From positions 186,001 through 250,000 of the forward strand of contig JAWKVM010000014.1 of assembly GCA_041398025.1 (NCBI GenBank): 64,000 nt of DNA, given 5' to 3'. Source of the DNA: JANQPX01 sp041398025. Its GTDB lineage: Bacteria; Pseudomonadota; Alphaproteobacteria; Geminicoccales; Geminicoccaceae. Shown here piece after piece: positions 7,445 to 17,300 of this stretch (position 1 is the first letter of the stretch; each line of letters begins with the position of its first letter). Under the pieces are notes generated by a model, which worked only from the letters and a program-made list of their open reading frames with translations, did not search any database and was not told the DNA's origin. A program made the translations under genes and the position numbers.

Positions 7445-9001
7445 CTAGGCGGCGTCCGGGATCGACACCTGGTTCGGCGTGCTGCAGGGGACATGAACCG
7501 TGAACGCGGTGCCTTTGCCGACGGTGCTCGAGACCTCGACGTGACCGCCATGCAGATCGACGAAATGCCGAACCAGATGCAGGCCGATGCCGGTCCCGGC
7601 GATGCCCGTGGAGGTGCTGGCACGGAAAAAGCGCTCGAACAGTTTCTGCAGCTCGTCGGGCGGGATGCCGACCCCCTCGTCACGAATCGAGATCGCAACC
7701 CCGTTCTCGCCATCGCGGCGGCCTTCGATCCAGACTTGCGAACCGGGGCTCGAATATTTGCAGGCATTGGACAGGAGGTTGGAAAACACCTGCCGGAGGA
7801 GCTTGGGGTCGGCGACGATCGATTCGGGGAGCTCGGCCACGTTCAGCATGAAATGGCGGTCCATGTTGATGTCGGCATAGCTGCCGCAGAGCTCGGCCAA
7901 CATATCGATCAGCGAGCAGGCTTGCGGAGCGAAAGCGATCCGACCCTCCTCCAGCCGCGCCGCATTGAGGACGCTCTCCATCAGCTCGGTCAGGCGCAGC
8001 ACCGAATGGCGCATTTTGATCAGCCCTTCGCGCAGCTGATCCGGGCTCAGCCGCTCGAGCCGGCGGTTCATCCGCTGAGCGTGGCCGTCGATGATCGCAA
8101 GCGGCGTTCGGAATTCGTGCGAGACCATCGAGACGAATTGGCGCTGCAGGCCGTTCACCTCGCGCTCCTTGTTGAGAGCGTCCTTGAGCTGTTCGGCATT
8201 GGCTTTGAAAACTTCGAGCGCCCGTGCCATCTTGCCGATCTCGTCACGCCGGTCGGTCGCCGGAATCGGAACGCGCAAATTCCCGGCGGCGACCTCGTCC
8301 ATCGCCTCGGTCATCCTGATCAGCGGCTGCACGAGGCCGGTCACGAAGAGGCCGATCGTTGCCGCGATGACCACGGTGATGATCAGGAACTGCTTCAGGT
8401 GGGACCAGAGCATGCTTTCCTGCACAAGACGGAGCTGCTTGTGGGTGATGATGACGCGCAGCAGGCCGATGATCTGGCCATTTCTGGTCTTGATCTCGCT
8501 TTCCAGTGCGTGAAGGTCGTCATCGACTCGGCCGAAAATGAGTTTCCATGTTGTCGGCGCGTTGTTTGCAAGGCCTTCGTGATCGTCGTGATGGTGGTGA
8601 TGGAAGACACTGTTGGCGGGTGTGCCCTCTCCATCGGGCGAGAGCGCCGTCGCAAAGATCTCGCCGTCGGGCTTGAGCACTTCGGCCTCGACAATGTCCG
8701 GATTGACGATGAGAACATGGAGCTGGCGCAGCACCTCACGGCGATCGCCGCTGTCAAGGGGCACCGAGAGCGCTTCAGCCTGGACGACGGTCAGGACATG
8801 AGTCCGATGATGCAGTTCGGTATTGGCGTGGTGAAGTTCGTCAGTGATCTCGATGAACACGACCGTGGCGTAGACCAGGGTGATCACCAGGGTGAGCACG
8901 ACGATGAGGTGCGTGCGAAGCGAAGACCAGCGGCCACCGATCAGGTAGCGACACGAGCGTTTGCCGGGCGAAGCGGCCTCGGGCGGTTCGGCCATGGTCA
9001 C
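7445..9001 (-). CDS. Membrane sensor histidine kinase with a periplasmic poly-His patch
   Basis: Bitopic sensor kinase of 518 aa. TM1 is at about residues 31-50, a periplasmic domain at about 51-203, TM2 at about 204-226 and HAMP at about 224-276. HisKA has SHEFRTPL with the phospho-acceptor His at about 295, and the ATPase domain has NLLSNACKYS, DEGVGIP and GTGIGLHLV. The periplasmic domain has HHHHHDDH at residues 134-141, plus other His pairs at 57-58 and 64-65, which suggests metal sensing (inference). No response regulator gene is adjacent. It lies 250 bp downstream of the tandem-TAXI gene on the same strand. GTG 9001 or ATG 8995 could be the start; neither has a clear ribosome site. Confidence 0.9.
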   Translation of the reverse strand: MTMAEPPEAASPGKRSCRYLIGGRWSSLRTHLIVVLTLVITLVYATVVFIEITDELHHANTELHHRTHVLTVVQAEALSVPLDSGDRREVLRQLHVLIVNPDIVEAEVLKPDGEIFATALSPDGEGTPANSVFHHHHHDDHEGLANNAPTTWKLIFGRVDDDLHALESEIKTRNGQIIGLLRVIITHKQLRLVQESMLWSHLKQFLIITVVIAATIGLFVTGLVQPLIRMTEAMDEVAAGNLRVPIPATDRRDEIGKMARALEVFKANAEQLKDALNKEREVNGLQRQFVSMVSHEFRTPLAIIDGHAQRMNRRLERLSPDQLREGLIKMRHSVLRLTELMESVLNAARLEEGRIAFAPQACSLIDMLAELCGSYADINMDRHFMLNVAELPESIVADPKLLRQVFSNLLSNACKYSSPGSQVWIEGRRDGENGVAISIRDEGVGIPPDELQKLFERFFRASTSTGIAGTGIGLHLVRHFVDLHGGHVEVSSTVGKGTAFTVHVPCSTPNQVSIPDAA

Positions 9002-9250
9002 GGGGCGGCGGAGCGCCGACCCACCCTCAGCACGTGGCGAACCACGCCCGGCAGACGAAGCGCTGTCAACGGTCTCAGCCCTGGAAAGCCGAAGGTCATG
9101 GCGCGCACCTTGATGAGCAAACGTCAGGACTATCGGAGAAAGAGCTTAAGAATACGTTAACGAAGAATGATCACAGCGCAGGCAGGAGAGCCTGCAGCCG
9201 ATCACGAAGCTCGGAGGGGAGATATAGACGCCTACCCTGGCAAACGGCGC

Positions 9251-11383
9251 CTAGAAGACTGGCCGGTGCCGCGATGTTCGCTCAGGGGCGCTTTCTTTAG
9301 CCGGCAGATCGGAGCCAGCCGTCGCTGGCCGCGCCTCGGGTTTCGCCGCGCTGTCGTCATCCGGTTCGGTGAGCGGGCCGCCTCTGCCAGGGACGTCCTC
9401 AGCGGTCCTGAGCTGCCGGAAACGAGTTTCGACGATCTGGTGGCGCTGCCAGCCTGCCAGGTCGAAGGCGGGGTCGATGCTCTGCCACTTCGCATGGCGG
9501 GAGGTGTCCTGGAGTTCGTCGAGGCGATCGAGAAAGCCGTCGATGAAGCGCGCGATCGGCTGATAGCGCTCATGGTCGATCGGCCAGTTATAGGCGGCGA
9601 GGACAAGTGGCACGGACAGCGTCTTGATCGTCTGCTCGCCGAAGATCAGCGATGGATAGTCCTCCACGGTCAGATCCGCCGGCCGGTAGAGGCTGGTGTC
9701 GCCCATCTCGGGCAAGGCGAGAAAGCGCAGCTCGTCGCGCACTTCGACGCTCTGGAGCAGCGGGGCCGGTTTCGGTGCGACATAGACCATGCCCGCGATC
9801 TCGCCGGCCTTGAGCTGCTTCAAGGCCTGTCCGTGGCTCTCCGAGACCTGCTGGACCGGCAGCCTCAGGCCATTGAACAGCAGGGCGGCGGTCACCTCGC
9901 TGCCGCTGCCCTCGGGACCGAAATTGACGAGCTGATCGCGCAAGTCCCGGACATCGAGGATGTCGCCGCGCACCAGGAGATGGACCTCGGCATCCGCCCA
10001 TTTGGCGATATAGCGGATATTGTCGACCAGGTCCGGATAGACGCCGCGGTCGCGCTCGCGCCAAAGCGCGTCCGCCTGCAGGACGCCGACATCGATTCCA
10101 CTGAGATAGAGGAGGTCGGCGAGATTGTGCGCCGCGCCGCGCCCCTCGATCGCCAGGACCCTGACATTCTGATCGTCGGCCATCACATCGAGGAGATCGT
10201 CGAGCATCAGGTCCGACGTGTTGTCCTCGGTGATCATCAGCTTGACGACGCCGCGCTCGACCTGTTGGCGGATCGCCGCCGGCGAAGGCAGGTCGTCGCC
10301 GAAAAGACGGTAGTCGGTTTCGGCCACCATGGTCGCCCCGAGGTCGAGGCCGATCTCCTCGTAGTAGCGAAGGGCGCCCGGATGCAGAGGCACCGGGAGA
10401 CCGGCGATGGCGGTCTCGGGCGTCAGGAACTGATAGGGCGCGTGCAGGCGCGTGAGAAAGGACAGATTTTCGAAGACCGTCTTGGTGATGGCGTAGACCA
10501 CCTCCTCGTCGACGTCGGCGCGCACCGCCAGGATGTTGGGCTGTGCGATGGTTTCCAGCGGCTCGGGCTGGGCCGCATAGGTGCCGGCCGGCAGCGTGAA
10601 GGATGACCAGAGGCCGAGGCCGCCATCGGCGCGCCGGCGCTGCTCCTCCGTCCAGCTGAGGATGGTGGCGTCTTCTCCGAGCTGGTTCATGAGGTCGGCG
10701 AAGGCCGGAACCGGCGTGCTTGCCGGCAGGCTCAGCCCGTCGATCTCGCCGCGCTGAAAGGCGGCGACGCTCGGTCTGAAGGAAAGCGGAACCTGCTTGA
10801 GCTCGGTCTCGATGTCCAGACCGAGATTGCCGAGCAGCACCCGGTTCGATTCGATCGCCGAGCGTTCGCGACCGAGCGAGACCTTTTTGCCTTCGAGTGC
10901 CAGGAAATCACCGATCGTGCCGCTCGACACCAGGTCATTCCTGATGATGAAATGCTCGACATTCGGCCAGAGCATCATCACCGCGCGCAGGTCGGGCTGA
11001 GCGCCGAGGCCGGCGGCGATACCCGTGCCCGTGCGTGCATGGCGGCCGAGCAGGGCCTGGACGATCGCGAAGTCGGCCGTGCCGTCACGCAGCCTCGCAA
11101 TGTTTTCGAGGGATCCGGTGGAATTGACGGTGGTGAGGTCGATCTGCCGGGTCGGCAGCAGCTTGAGCTTGACCAGAGCCGAGAGGCTGACCCCGCCCTG
11201 ATGGAAGGCGCCGCCGGTGGACGCGGTCGACAGCAGCAGCCTTTGCGGGGCTTCGTCTTCGTCGTTCTGCGCCCTCACTCCCGAGGCCGCGGCCGTCATG
11301 ACGAGGCCAAGGCAGATCAAGGCCAGCATGGTGCCTGCTGCTGACTGGATGCGCGCGCGTTTCACGATGGCTCCGATCGCCAT
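9251..11383 (-). CDS. Tandem TAXI-type periplasmic solute-binding protein A
   Basis: Secreted protein of 710 aa with a signal peptide (hydrophobic LALICLGLVMTAAA ending near VRAQ). The first module (about 45-365) has the classic TAXI features: STASTGGAFHQGG, VNSTGSLENIARL, a DFAIVQ segment, PAGTYAAQ and PLHPGALRYYEE. The second module (about 385-655) matches the other TAXI subgroup: GRGAAHNLADLLYLSGIDV, EVHLLVRGDI, GPEGSGSEVT and, near its end, HAKWQSIDPAFDLAGWQRH. A charged, low-complexity tail follows. ATG 11383 has GGAG 4 nt upstream; 11419 does not. TAXI proteins normally feed TRAP permeases, but none is seen here. Divergent from a paralogue at 11911. Confidence 0.85.
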   Translation of the reverse strand: MAIGAIVKRARIQSAAGTMLALICLGLVMTAAASGVRAQNDEDEAPQRLLLSTASTGGAFHQGGVSLSALVKLKLLPTRQIDLTTVNSTGSLENIARLRDGTADFAIVQALLGRHARTGTGIAAGLGAQPDLRAVMMLWPNVEHFIIRNDLVSSGTIGDFLALEGKKVSLGRERSAIESNRVLLGNLGLDIETELKQVPLSFRPSVAAFQRGEIDGLSLPASTPVPAFADLMNQLGEDATILSWTEEQRRRADGGLGLWSSFTLPAGTYAAQPEPLETIAQPNILAVRADVDEEVVYAITKTVFENLSFLTRLHAPYQFLTPETAIAGLPVPLHPGALRYYEEIGLDLGATMVAETDYRLFGDDLPSPAAIRQQVERGVVKLMITEDNTSDLMLDDLLDVMADDQNVRVLAIEGRGAAHNLADLLYLSGIDVGVLQADALWRERDRGVYPDLVDNIRYIAKWADAEVHLLVRGDILDVRDLRDQLVNFGPEGSGSEVTAALLFNGLRLPVQQVSESHGQALKQLKAGEIAGMVYVAPKPAPLLQSVEVRDELRFLALPEMGDTSLYRPADLTVEDYPSLIFGEQTIKTLSVPLVLAAYNWPIDHERYQPIARFIDGFLDRLDELQDTSRHAKWQSIDPAFDLAGWQRHQIVETRFRQLRTAEDVPGRGGPLTEPDDDSAAKPEARPATAGSDLPAKESAPERTSRHRPVF

Positions 11384-11910
11384 CAGGCTCCGGCGGAAAT
11401 GGTGTACGGTCATGCCCATATCTGACAGATTACTGCAACATCATGAGCTAACTGACTAGTATGTTGCGCCAATCGATGAAGCGGTTTTTCCTAGAAGTCG
11501 CAACATCGTGCACTGTCAGACGCCGAGCCCTTCCCCTTGTGGATGGATTCTGCCTTTCATGTGCATCGATGTCACGGCCTTGCATCGATCGATATGTACG
11601 GCGCTCGCCGAGAAAGTCGAGATCGAATGGCTTGGGCAGTAGTCGAGTACGCAAGATTTAGTGTCGCGCGTGCCCTTTCTGCCCCCATCGGTGGTATGAC
11701 AAGGCTAAATCGGAGAGGCAAAATCCAGGGGACGAGGAGGCGGTGCGGACGTGTTGGGGATTTATGGTTGAATTGCCGAATGCATTAACGCCAGTAAGTT
11801 GCTGATTAGCCTCACACATTGCGTCTTGCGGGGAAACACCGTATGCACACGCTTTTCAGATAGATTCTGAACGCATGGACGATAGCGACCGAGGTGGGGG
11901 AATCAACGCG
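11384..11910. promoter_or_regulatory. Divergent intergenic region between the two tandem-TAXI genes
   Basis: About 530 bp without a convincing gene. It is less GC-rich than its flanks and must carry promoters for both divergent genes. A short open frame at 11461-11661 has no ribosome site and no recognisable product. I see no operator palindrome that I would name. Confidence 0.4.
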
Positions 11911-14316
11911 ATGACGGCGAGAGCAACATCTTGGCGTTGCCTGGCTTTCTTGACCTGCTTGTGCAGTGTGCAAGTGAGCGTGGCGGGACAGCTATCGGCC
12001 CAGGACATCGATGCTCCGGGATCCTATCTCCTGGGCACGGCGACCACGGGCGGGACCTATCATCCCGTCGGCGTCGCGCTGTCCACACTGATCAAGCTCA
12101 AGCTGCTGCCCCAATTCGGCATCGATCTCACCGCGGTCAATACGGATGGGTCGCAGGAAAATGTGGGGCTGCTGCGCGACAACGAGATTCAGTTCGCCAT
12201 CCTGTCCGGCCAGGCAGGCCACGAGGCGAGGAGCGGCACCGGCGACTTTGCCGGGGCGGGGCCGGACGACAATCTGCGCGCCATCACCACGCTCTGGCTG
12301 AGCACCGACCATTTCCTGGTGCGCGACGATGCCGTGAAGAGCGGCACGATCAGCGATTTCCTCGACCTCAAGAACAGGCCGGTGTCCCTGGGCCGCGAGG
12401 AATCCAGCACCCTGATCGAGAACCGTGCGCTGATGTCGGCATTCGGTGTGGATGTCGATCAGAGCTTCGATCTCGTCGAGCTTGGCTATGCGGAGAGCGC
12501 CGACGCCCTCGCCGGCGGCCGGATCGACGGCATGAGCGTTTCCGGCGGCGTGCCGATCGGCGCCGTGCAGGAAGCCTTCGATCAGCTCGGCGGGCGGGCT
12601 GCCCTGCTCGACGTCAGCGACGAGCAGCTGGCCTCGATTGATGGCGGGCGCGGTCTCTGGCAGCGCGTGGTCATTCCGAGCGGCACCTATGCCGGTCAGG
12701 ACCGGGACATCTACACCATCGGCACGCCCAACATTCTGGCCGTGCGCGCGGATGTCGACGAGGAGGTGGTCTACCAGATCACCCGGACGATCTTCGAAGA
12801 GCTCGAATATCTGCACGGGCTGCACAACACCACCCGCCAGATCAGCCTGGACAATGCGGTCAACAGCCTGCCGCTGCCGATCCATGCGGGTGCCGCGCGT
12901 TATTTCGAGGAAAAGGGCGTCGTCCTGCCTTTGCCGCCGGTGCAGCTGCGGCCGGACCTGCTGGTGCGCTATCCCAGCGTCGAGCAGGCGCGGGTGGCGG
13001 CGAATCAGGGGGCCGTGTCGATGTTCGCCGGGACGGAGGGCGACACGTCGACCCGGGTCGCCGCCGAACTCGCCTCGGCGCTGGCGTCGGGCGGCAGCGG
13101 GGTGCGGCTTCTCACCACAAACGGTGGGGGGATCGACCGCAATCTCACGGATCTGCTCTATCTGCGCGGGGTCGATACCGCAATCGTGCGCGCCGACACG
13201 CTGAACTACGCCAAGGATCAGGGCATCTATCCGACGGTCGACAATCAGGTGAACTACATCAGCGAGATGTTTCCGGAAGAGGTGCATCTTCTGGTGAGCG
13301 ACGATATTGGCGATCTCGGCGATCTGGCCGGCAAGCGGGTCAATCTCGGCGCTGCGGACATCGGCTCCAGCGTCACCGCCTCGGTCGTGCTTTCGCAGCT
13401 CGGCATTCGCGCGGAGCCGACCTTCTTCCCGCCGCGCGTGGCGATCGCGAAGCTGGAGCAGGGCGAGATCGCGGGCGCGTTCTTCGTCGGCGGCAAGCCC
13501 ATGCCGCTGCTGAAGGAGATCGACGGCGATAGCGGTCTCAAGTTGATCGCCGTGCCCGCGGTCGACTATTTCGGCAGCTACACCGCGGCGGAGATCCCGG
13601 CGGAGGACTATCCCAACCTGATGGAGCCGGATGCCCTGGTGCCGACGATCGCCGTGCGCACGGCGCTGCTCACCTATGCCTGGCGGCCGGATTCGCCGCG
13701 CTACGAGGCGCTTGCCAGTCTCTCGGGCGCGCTGTTCGACACTCTGTCAGCTCTGCAAGAGAGCGGCTTCCACCCGAAATGGCGGGAGGTCGATCCCACC
13801 TCCGAGTTTGCGGGATGGCGGCGCTTTCCGCCCGCGGCGCTCTGGATCGACGACAACGAGGGCACGGCGCGGCGGATTGCGACCGAAGGACGCCTCCTGA
13901 TCGAGCAGGACCGGACGCAGCGCGCTGCGGACAGTGCCGCCGAGCCGCCTCTGACCGGCGCCGAAGCGGAAGAACCGGCGGAAGCGGAAGCACCGGCGAT
14001 CGACACCGATGTCGAAGAGGAGCCGCAAGGCGGCGTGGCAGCCACGCTCGAGCCAGAAACGCCGTCGGCGACTGCCGCGGACGAGGGAGAAAATGAGGAA
14101 GCGGTCGATGCCGCCGTCGTGCCGACGACACCGCCGGCCGAGGCCACGCCGCCGAGCACAGCCGAACCGGCTGCCGAGACGTCGCCCATCAGAAACGGTG
14201 CTGCACTCGGTGGAGGCGCTGGATTGGGAGGCCGTCGGACTGACGGCCAGGCCGTCCTGCCGCGGCCGGCCTTCTCGAACGTGCCGACGTCAGGGGTCAA
14301 CGCCCCGACCTTCTGA
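11911..14316 (+). CDS. Tandem TAXI-type periplasmic solute-binding protein B, with long acidic tail
   Basis: Paralogue of the divergent gene at 9251-11383, 801 aa. A signal peptide (WRCLAFLTCLCSVQVSVAG) leads the protein. TAXI module 1 (about 38-340) has GTATTGGTYHPVGVALS, NTDGSQENVGLL, PSGTYAGQ and PIHAGAARYFEEKG. Module 2 (about 365-650) has NGGGIDRNLTDLLYLRGVDTA, EEVHLLVSDDI, KRVNLGAADIGSS, then PKWREVDP and GWRRFPPAALW. The last 150 residues are Ala/Pro/Glu-rich and probably disordered. ATG 11911 follows GGTGGGGGAA; ATG 11875 is possible. No TRAP membrane subunits are near, so a sensory or scaffolding role is as likely as transport. Confidence 0.85.
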   Translation: MTARATSWRCLAFLTCLCSVQVSVAGQLSAQDIDAPGSYLLGTATTGGTYHPVGVALSTLIKLKLLPQFGIDLTAVNTDGSQENVGLLRDNEIQFAILSGQAGHEARSGTGDFAGAGPDDNLRAITTLWLSTDHFLVRDDAVKSGTISDFLDLKNRPVSLGREESSTLIENRALMSAFGVDVDQSFDLVELGYAESADALAGGRIDGMSVSGGVPIGAVQEAFDQLGGRAALLDVSDEQLASIDGGRGLWQRVVIPSGTYAGQDRDIYTIGTPNILAVRADVDEEVVYQITRTIFEELEYLHGLHNTTRQISLDNAVNSLPLPIHAGAARYFEEKGVVLPLPPVQLRPDLLVRYPSVEQARVAANQGAVSMFAGTEGDTSTRVAAELASALASGGSGVRLLTTNGGGIDRNLTDLLYLRGVDTAIVRADTLNYAKDQGIYPTVDNQVNYISEMFPEEVHLLVSDDIGDLGDLAGKRVNLGAADIGSSVTASVVLSQLGIRAEPTFFPPRVAIAKLEQGEIAGAFFVGGKPMPLLKEIDGDSGLKLIAVPAVDYFGSYTAAEIPAEDYPNLMEPDALVPTIAVRTALLTYAWRPDSPRYEALASLSGALFDTLSALQESGFHPKWREVDPTSEFAGWRRFPPAALWIDDNEGTARRIATEGRLLIEQDRTQRAADSAAEPPLTGAEAEEPAEAEAPAIDTDVEEEPQGGVAATLEPETPSATAADEGENEEAVDAAVVPTTPPAEATPPSTAEPAAETSPIRNGAALGGGAGLGGRRTDGQAVLPRPAFSNVPTSGVNAPTF

Positions 14317-14358
14317 GGGCGCCGTGGGCTTTGCCGTTCGCCCGGCTGCCGGCTCGGC

Positions 14359-17300
14359 TCAGACGTTGAAGTAGCGCGCCTGCGGGTGATGCAGCACGAT
14401 CGCGCTGGTCGACTGCTCCGGCCAGAGCTGGTCCTCCTCGCCGAGTTCGACCCCGATCCTGGAGGCATCGAGCAGGTGGAGCAGCGCTTCCTGATCGGCG
14501 AGATTGGGACAGGCGGGGTAGCCGAAGGAGTAGCGTGAGCCGCGATAGCCCTGCTTGATCAGCTTCATGCGGTCGCGCTCGTCCAGATGGGCGAAGCCCA
14601 GATCGGCGCGGATGCGTTTGTGCACATATTCGGCCAGCGCTTCGGCCAGCTCGACACCGAGGCCGTGCAGGCGGACATAGTCGTTATAGCGGTTCGCCTG
14701 AAACCATTCCCGCGCCACGTCCGAGGCCCGCTGGCCGACGGTGACCACCTGCAGCCCGAGTACGTCACGCTGATCGTCGCCCACATCGCGCAGGAAATCG
14801 GCGATGCAGAGGCCATTTTCCTTCTTCTGGCGGGGCAGGGCGAAGCGTGCCACCGGCTTGGCCGGATCATTGGGTTCAAAGAGAATGACGTCGTTGCCCT
14901 CGGCGGCGGCCGGCCAGAAGCCATAGGCGGCCTTCGGCGCGAAGATTTTTTCCTGGTCCGCCTCCTCGACTAGGTCGGAGAGAATTGGCCGCAACTCCTT
15001 TTGCGCCCAGTCAAGGAAATCGCCCAGCGATCGGCCGTCCTTCTTGTAGCCCCAGTGAAACTGGTAGAGCATGGTCTCGTTGAGATAGGGCAAGAGCGCC
15101 TTGACGGGCACATCTTCCAGCAGGCGTGTGCCGAAGAACGGCGGCTGCGGCACCTCGACGCCTTTCGAGAGCTCATTCCGCCGAAGCCTGGTTTCCTCGA
15201 CCTCGACCGGCCGGAGGGTGACATCAGGCGTATCCAGCGCCTCGAGCGTCCTCGACTTCTTGCGGCGGTTGGTACGGCCCGCTGACTTCTCCTTGCGCTC
15301 GGCCAGGTGTTCCTCGAACCTGCCGGTGACGATCTTGTCCATGAGGTGCAGGCCGTCGAAGGCATCGCGCGCATAGGCGACACCGCCGGTCGCGTAGGCG
15401 TTCGAGCAATCCTCCTCGACATATTGTCTTGTAAGGGCGGCACCGCCGAGCATTACGGGAAGGGAGAGGCCCTGCCTCGTCATCTCCTCCATGTTCTCGC
15501 GCATGATCACCGTGGATTTCACCAGCAGGCCGGACATGCCGATGGCATTGGCGCGGTTCTCGTTGGCTGCCTGCAGGATCGAGGTGATCGGCTGCTTGAT
15601 GCCGAGATTGACCACCTTGTAGCCATTGTTGGTGAGGATGATGTCCACCAGGTTCTTGCCGATGTCGTGGACGTCCCCCTTGACCGTGGCGAGCACGATC
15701 ACGCCCTTCTCCTGGCCCTCGATCTTCTCCATGTGCGGCTCGAGATGGGCGACCGCGGCCTTCATGGTCTCCGCACTCTGCAGCACGAAGGGGAGCTGCA
15801 TCTTGCCGGCGCCGAACAGCTCGCCGACCACCTTCATGCCGTCCAGCAGATGCGTGTTGATGATGTCCAACGGCGGATATGTCTGCATGGCCTCGTCGAG
15901 ATCGGCTTCGAGGCCCTGGCGATCGCCGTCGATGATGCGCTGGGCAAGCCGTTTTTCGACTTCCGCGGGGCGTTCCTTCTTGACCGTCGTCGTCTTGCGA
16001 TCGGCGAACAGCGCCATGAAGGCCTGGAGCGGATCGTAGCCGTCACGCCTGCGGTCAAAGATCAGATCTTCCGCGATTTCAACTTCTTCCGCCGGAATCT
16101 TGTGCAGCGGCATGATCTTGGACGCATGCACGATCGCGCCGGTCAGCCCGCGTTTTTGCGCATGGTCGAGATAGACCGAGTTCAGCACGTGCCGCGCCGC
16201 CGGATTCAGGCCGAAGGAGATGTTGGAAAGTCCCAGAATGATCTGGATGTCCGGAAATTCCTTGGCCAGCGCCTCGATCGCCTCCAGCGTCCACAGCCCC
16301 AGCTTTCGATCATCTTCGTTGCCGGTGCAGATGGTGAAAGTCAGCGGATCGATCATCAGGTCTGCCGCGGGCAGACCGTATTTTTGGCAGGCGAAATCCA
16401 CCAGCCGCCTGGCTATCCGGATCTTGTCCTCGGCCTTCTTGGCCATGCCGTCTTCGTCGATGGTAAGAGCGATGACAGCAGCCCCGAACTTTCTCGCGAG
16501 CGCCATCCGCGAGGCCGGCGGCTGCTCGCCATCCTCGAAGTTGATGGAGTTGATGACGCCCTTGCCGCCATAAAGGGCCAATGCGGCCTCCAGCACCGGC
16601 AGTTCCGTGGAGTCGAAGACGAGCGGTGCATCCGCGGCGCCGCGCAGGCGAGAAACCACCTCGGTCATGTCGGCGATCTCGTCCCGGCCGACATAGGCGG
16701 TGCAGACGTCGAGGGCGTGCGAGCCTTCCTTCACCTGCTCGCGGCCGATGGCGACGCAGGCGTCCCAATCCTCCTCCGCCTGCCGTTCGCGGAATTTCTT
16801 GGAGCCGTTAGCGTTGCAGCGCTCGCCGATCGACAGGTAAGCGTTCTCTTGGCGATAATCGACGGCGCTGAACAAAGACGCAAGGCCGGGTGCGGGGCGC
16901 ACCTCCCTGACTTTGGGAGCAGGTCGGTCGCCATCGGCAGCGAGTCTCTTGAGCATGGAGTCCAGAGCCTGGATATGCTCGACCCCGGTGCCGCAGCAGC
17001 CGCCGATGACGTTGACGCCGTCTTCAAGAATGAAACGCTCCAGCCAGCCGGCAAGTTCGTCCGGGCCGAGCGGGTAGTGGGTCTGGCCGTCCACCAGCTC
17101 CGGCAGGCCGGCATTGGGCAGGACCGAAATCAGCCCCGGCCAGTTCTCCGAGAGGTAGCGCAGATGCTCCGCCATCTCCTGCGGCCCGGTCGCGCAATTC
17201 AGCCCGAGTACGTCCACCTCGAGCGCGCCGATGATCGCCGTCGCCGCAGCGATGTCCGTCCCCACCAGCATCGTCCCAGTGGTCTCGACCGTCACCTGCG

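Noticed and set aside
7327..7767. In-frame extension that would make a longer N-terminus for MsrB
   Set aside because: The extension reads the kinase gene in a wrong frame. MsrB from 7326 has normal length and a good ribosome site.
11461..11661. 66-codon frame in the gap between the two TAXI genes
   Set aside because: No ribosome site, no motif, and it lies where two divergent promoters are expected.
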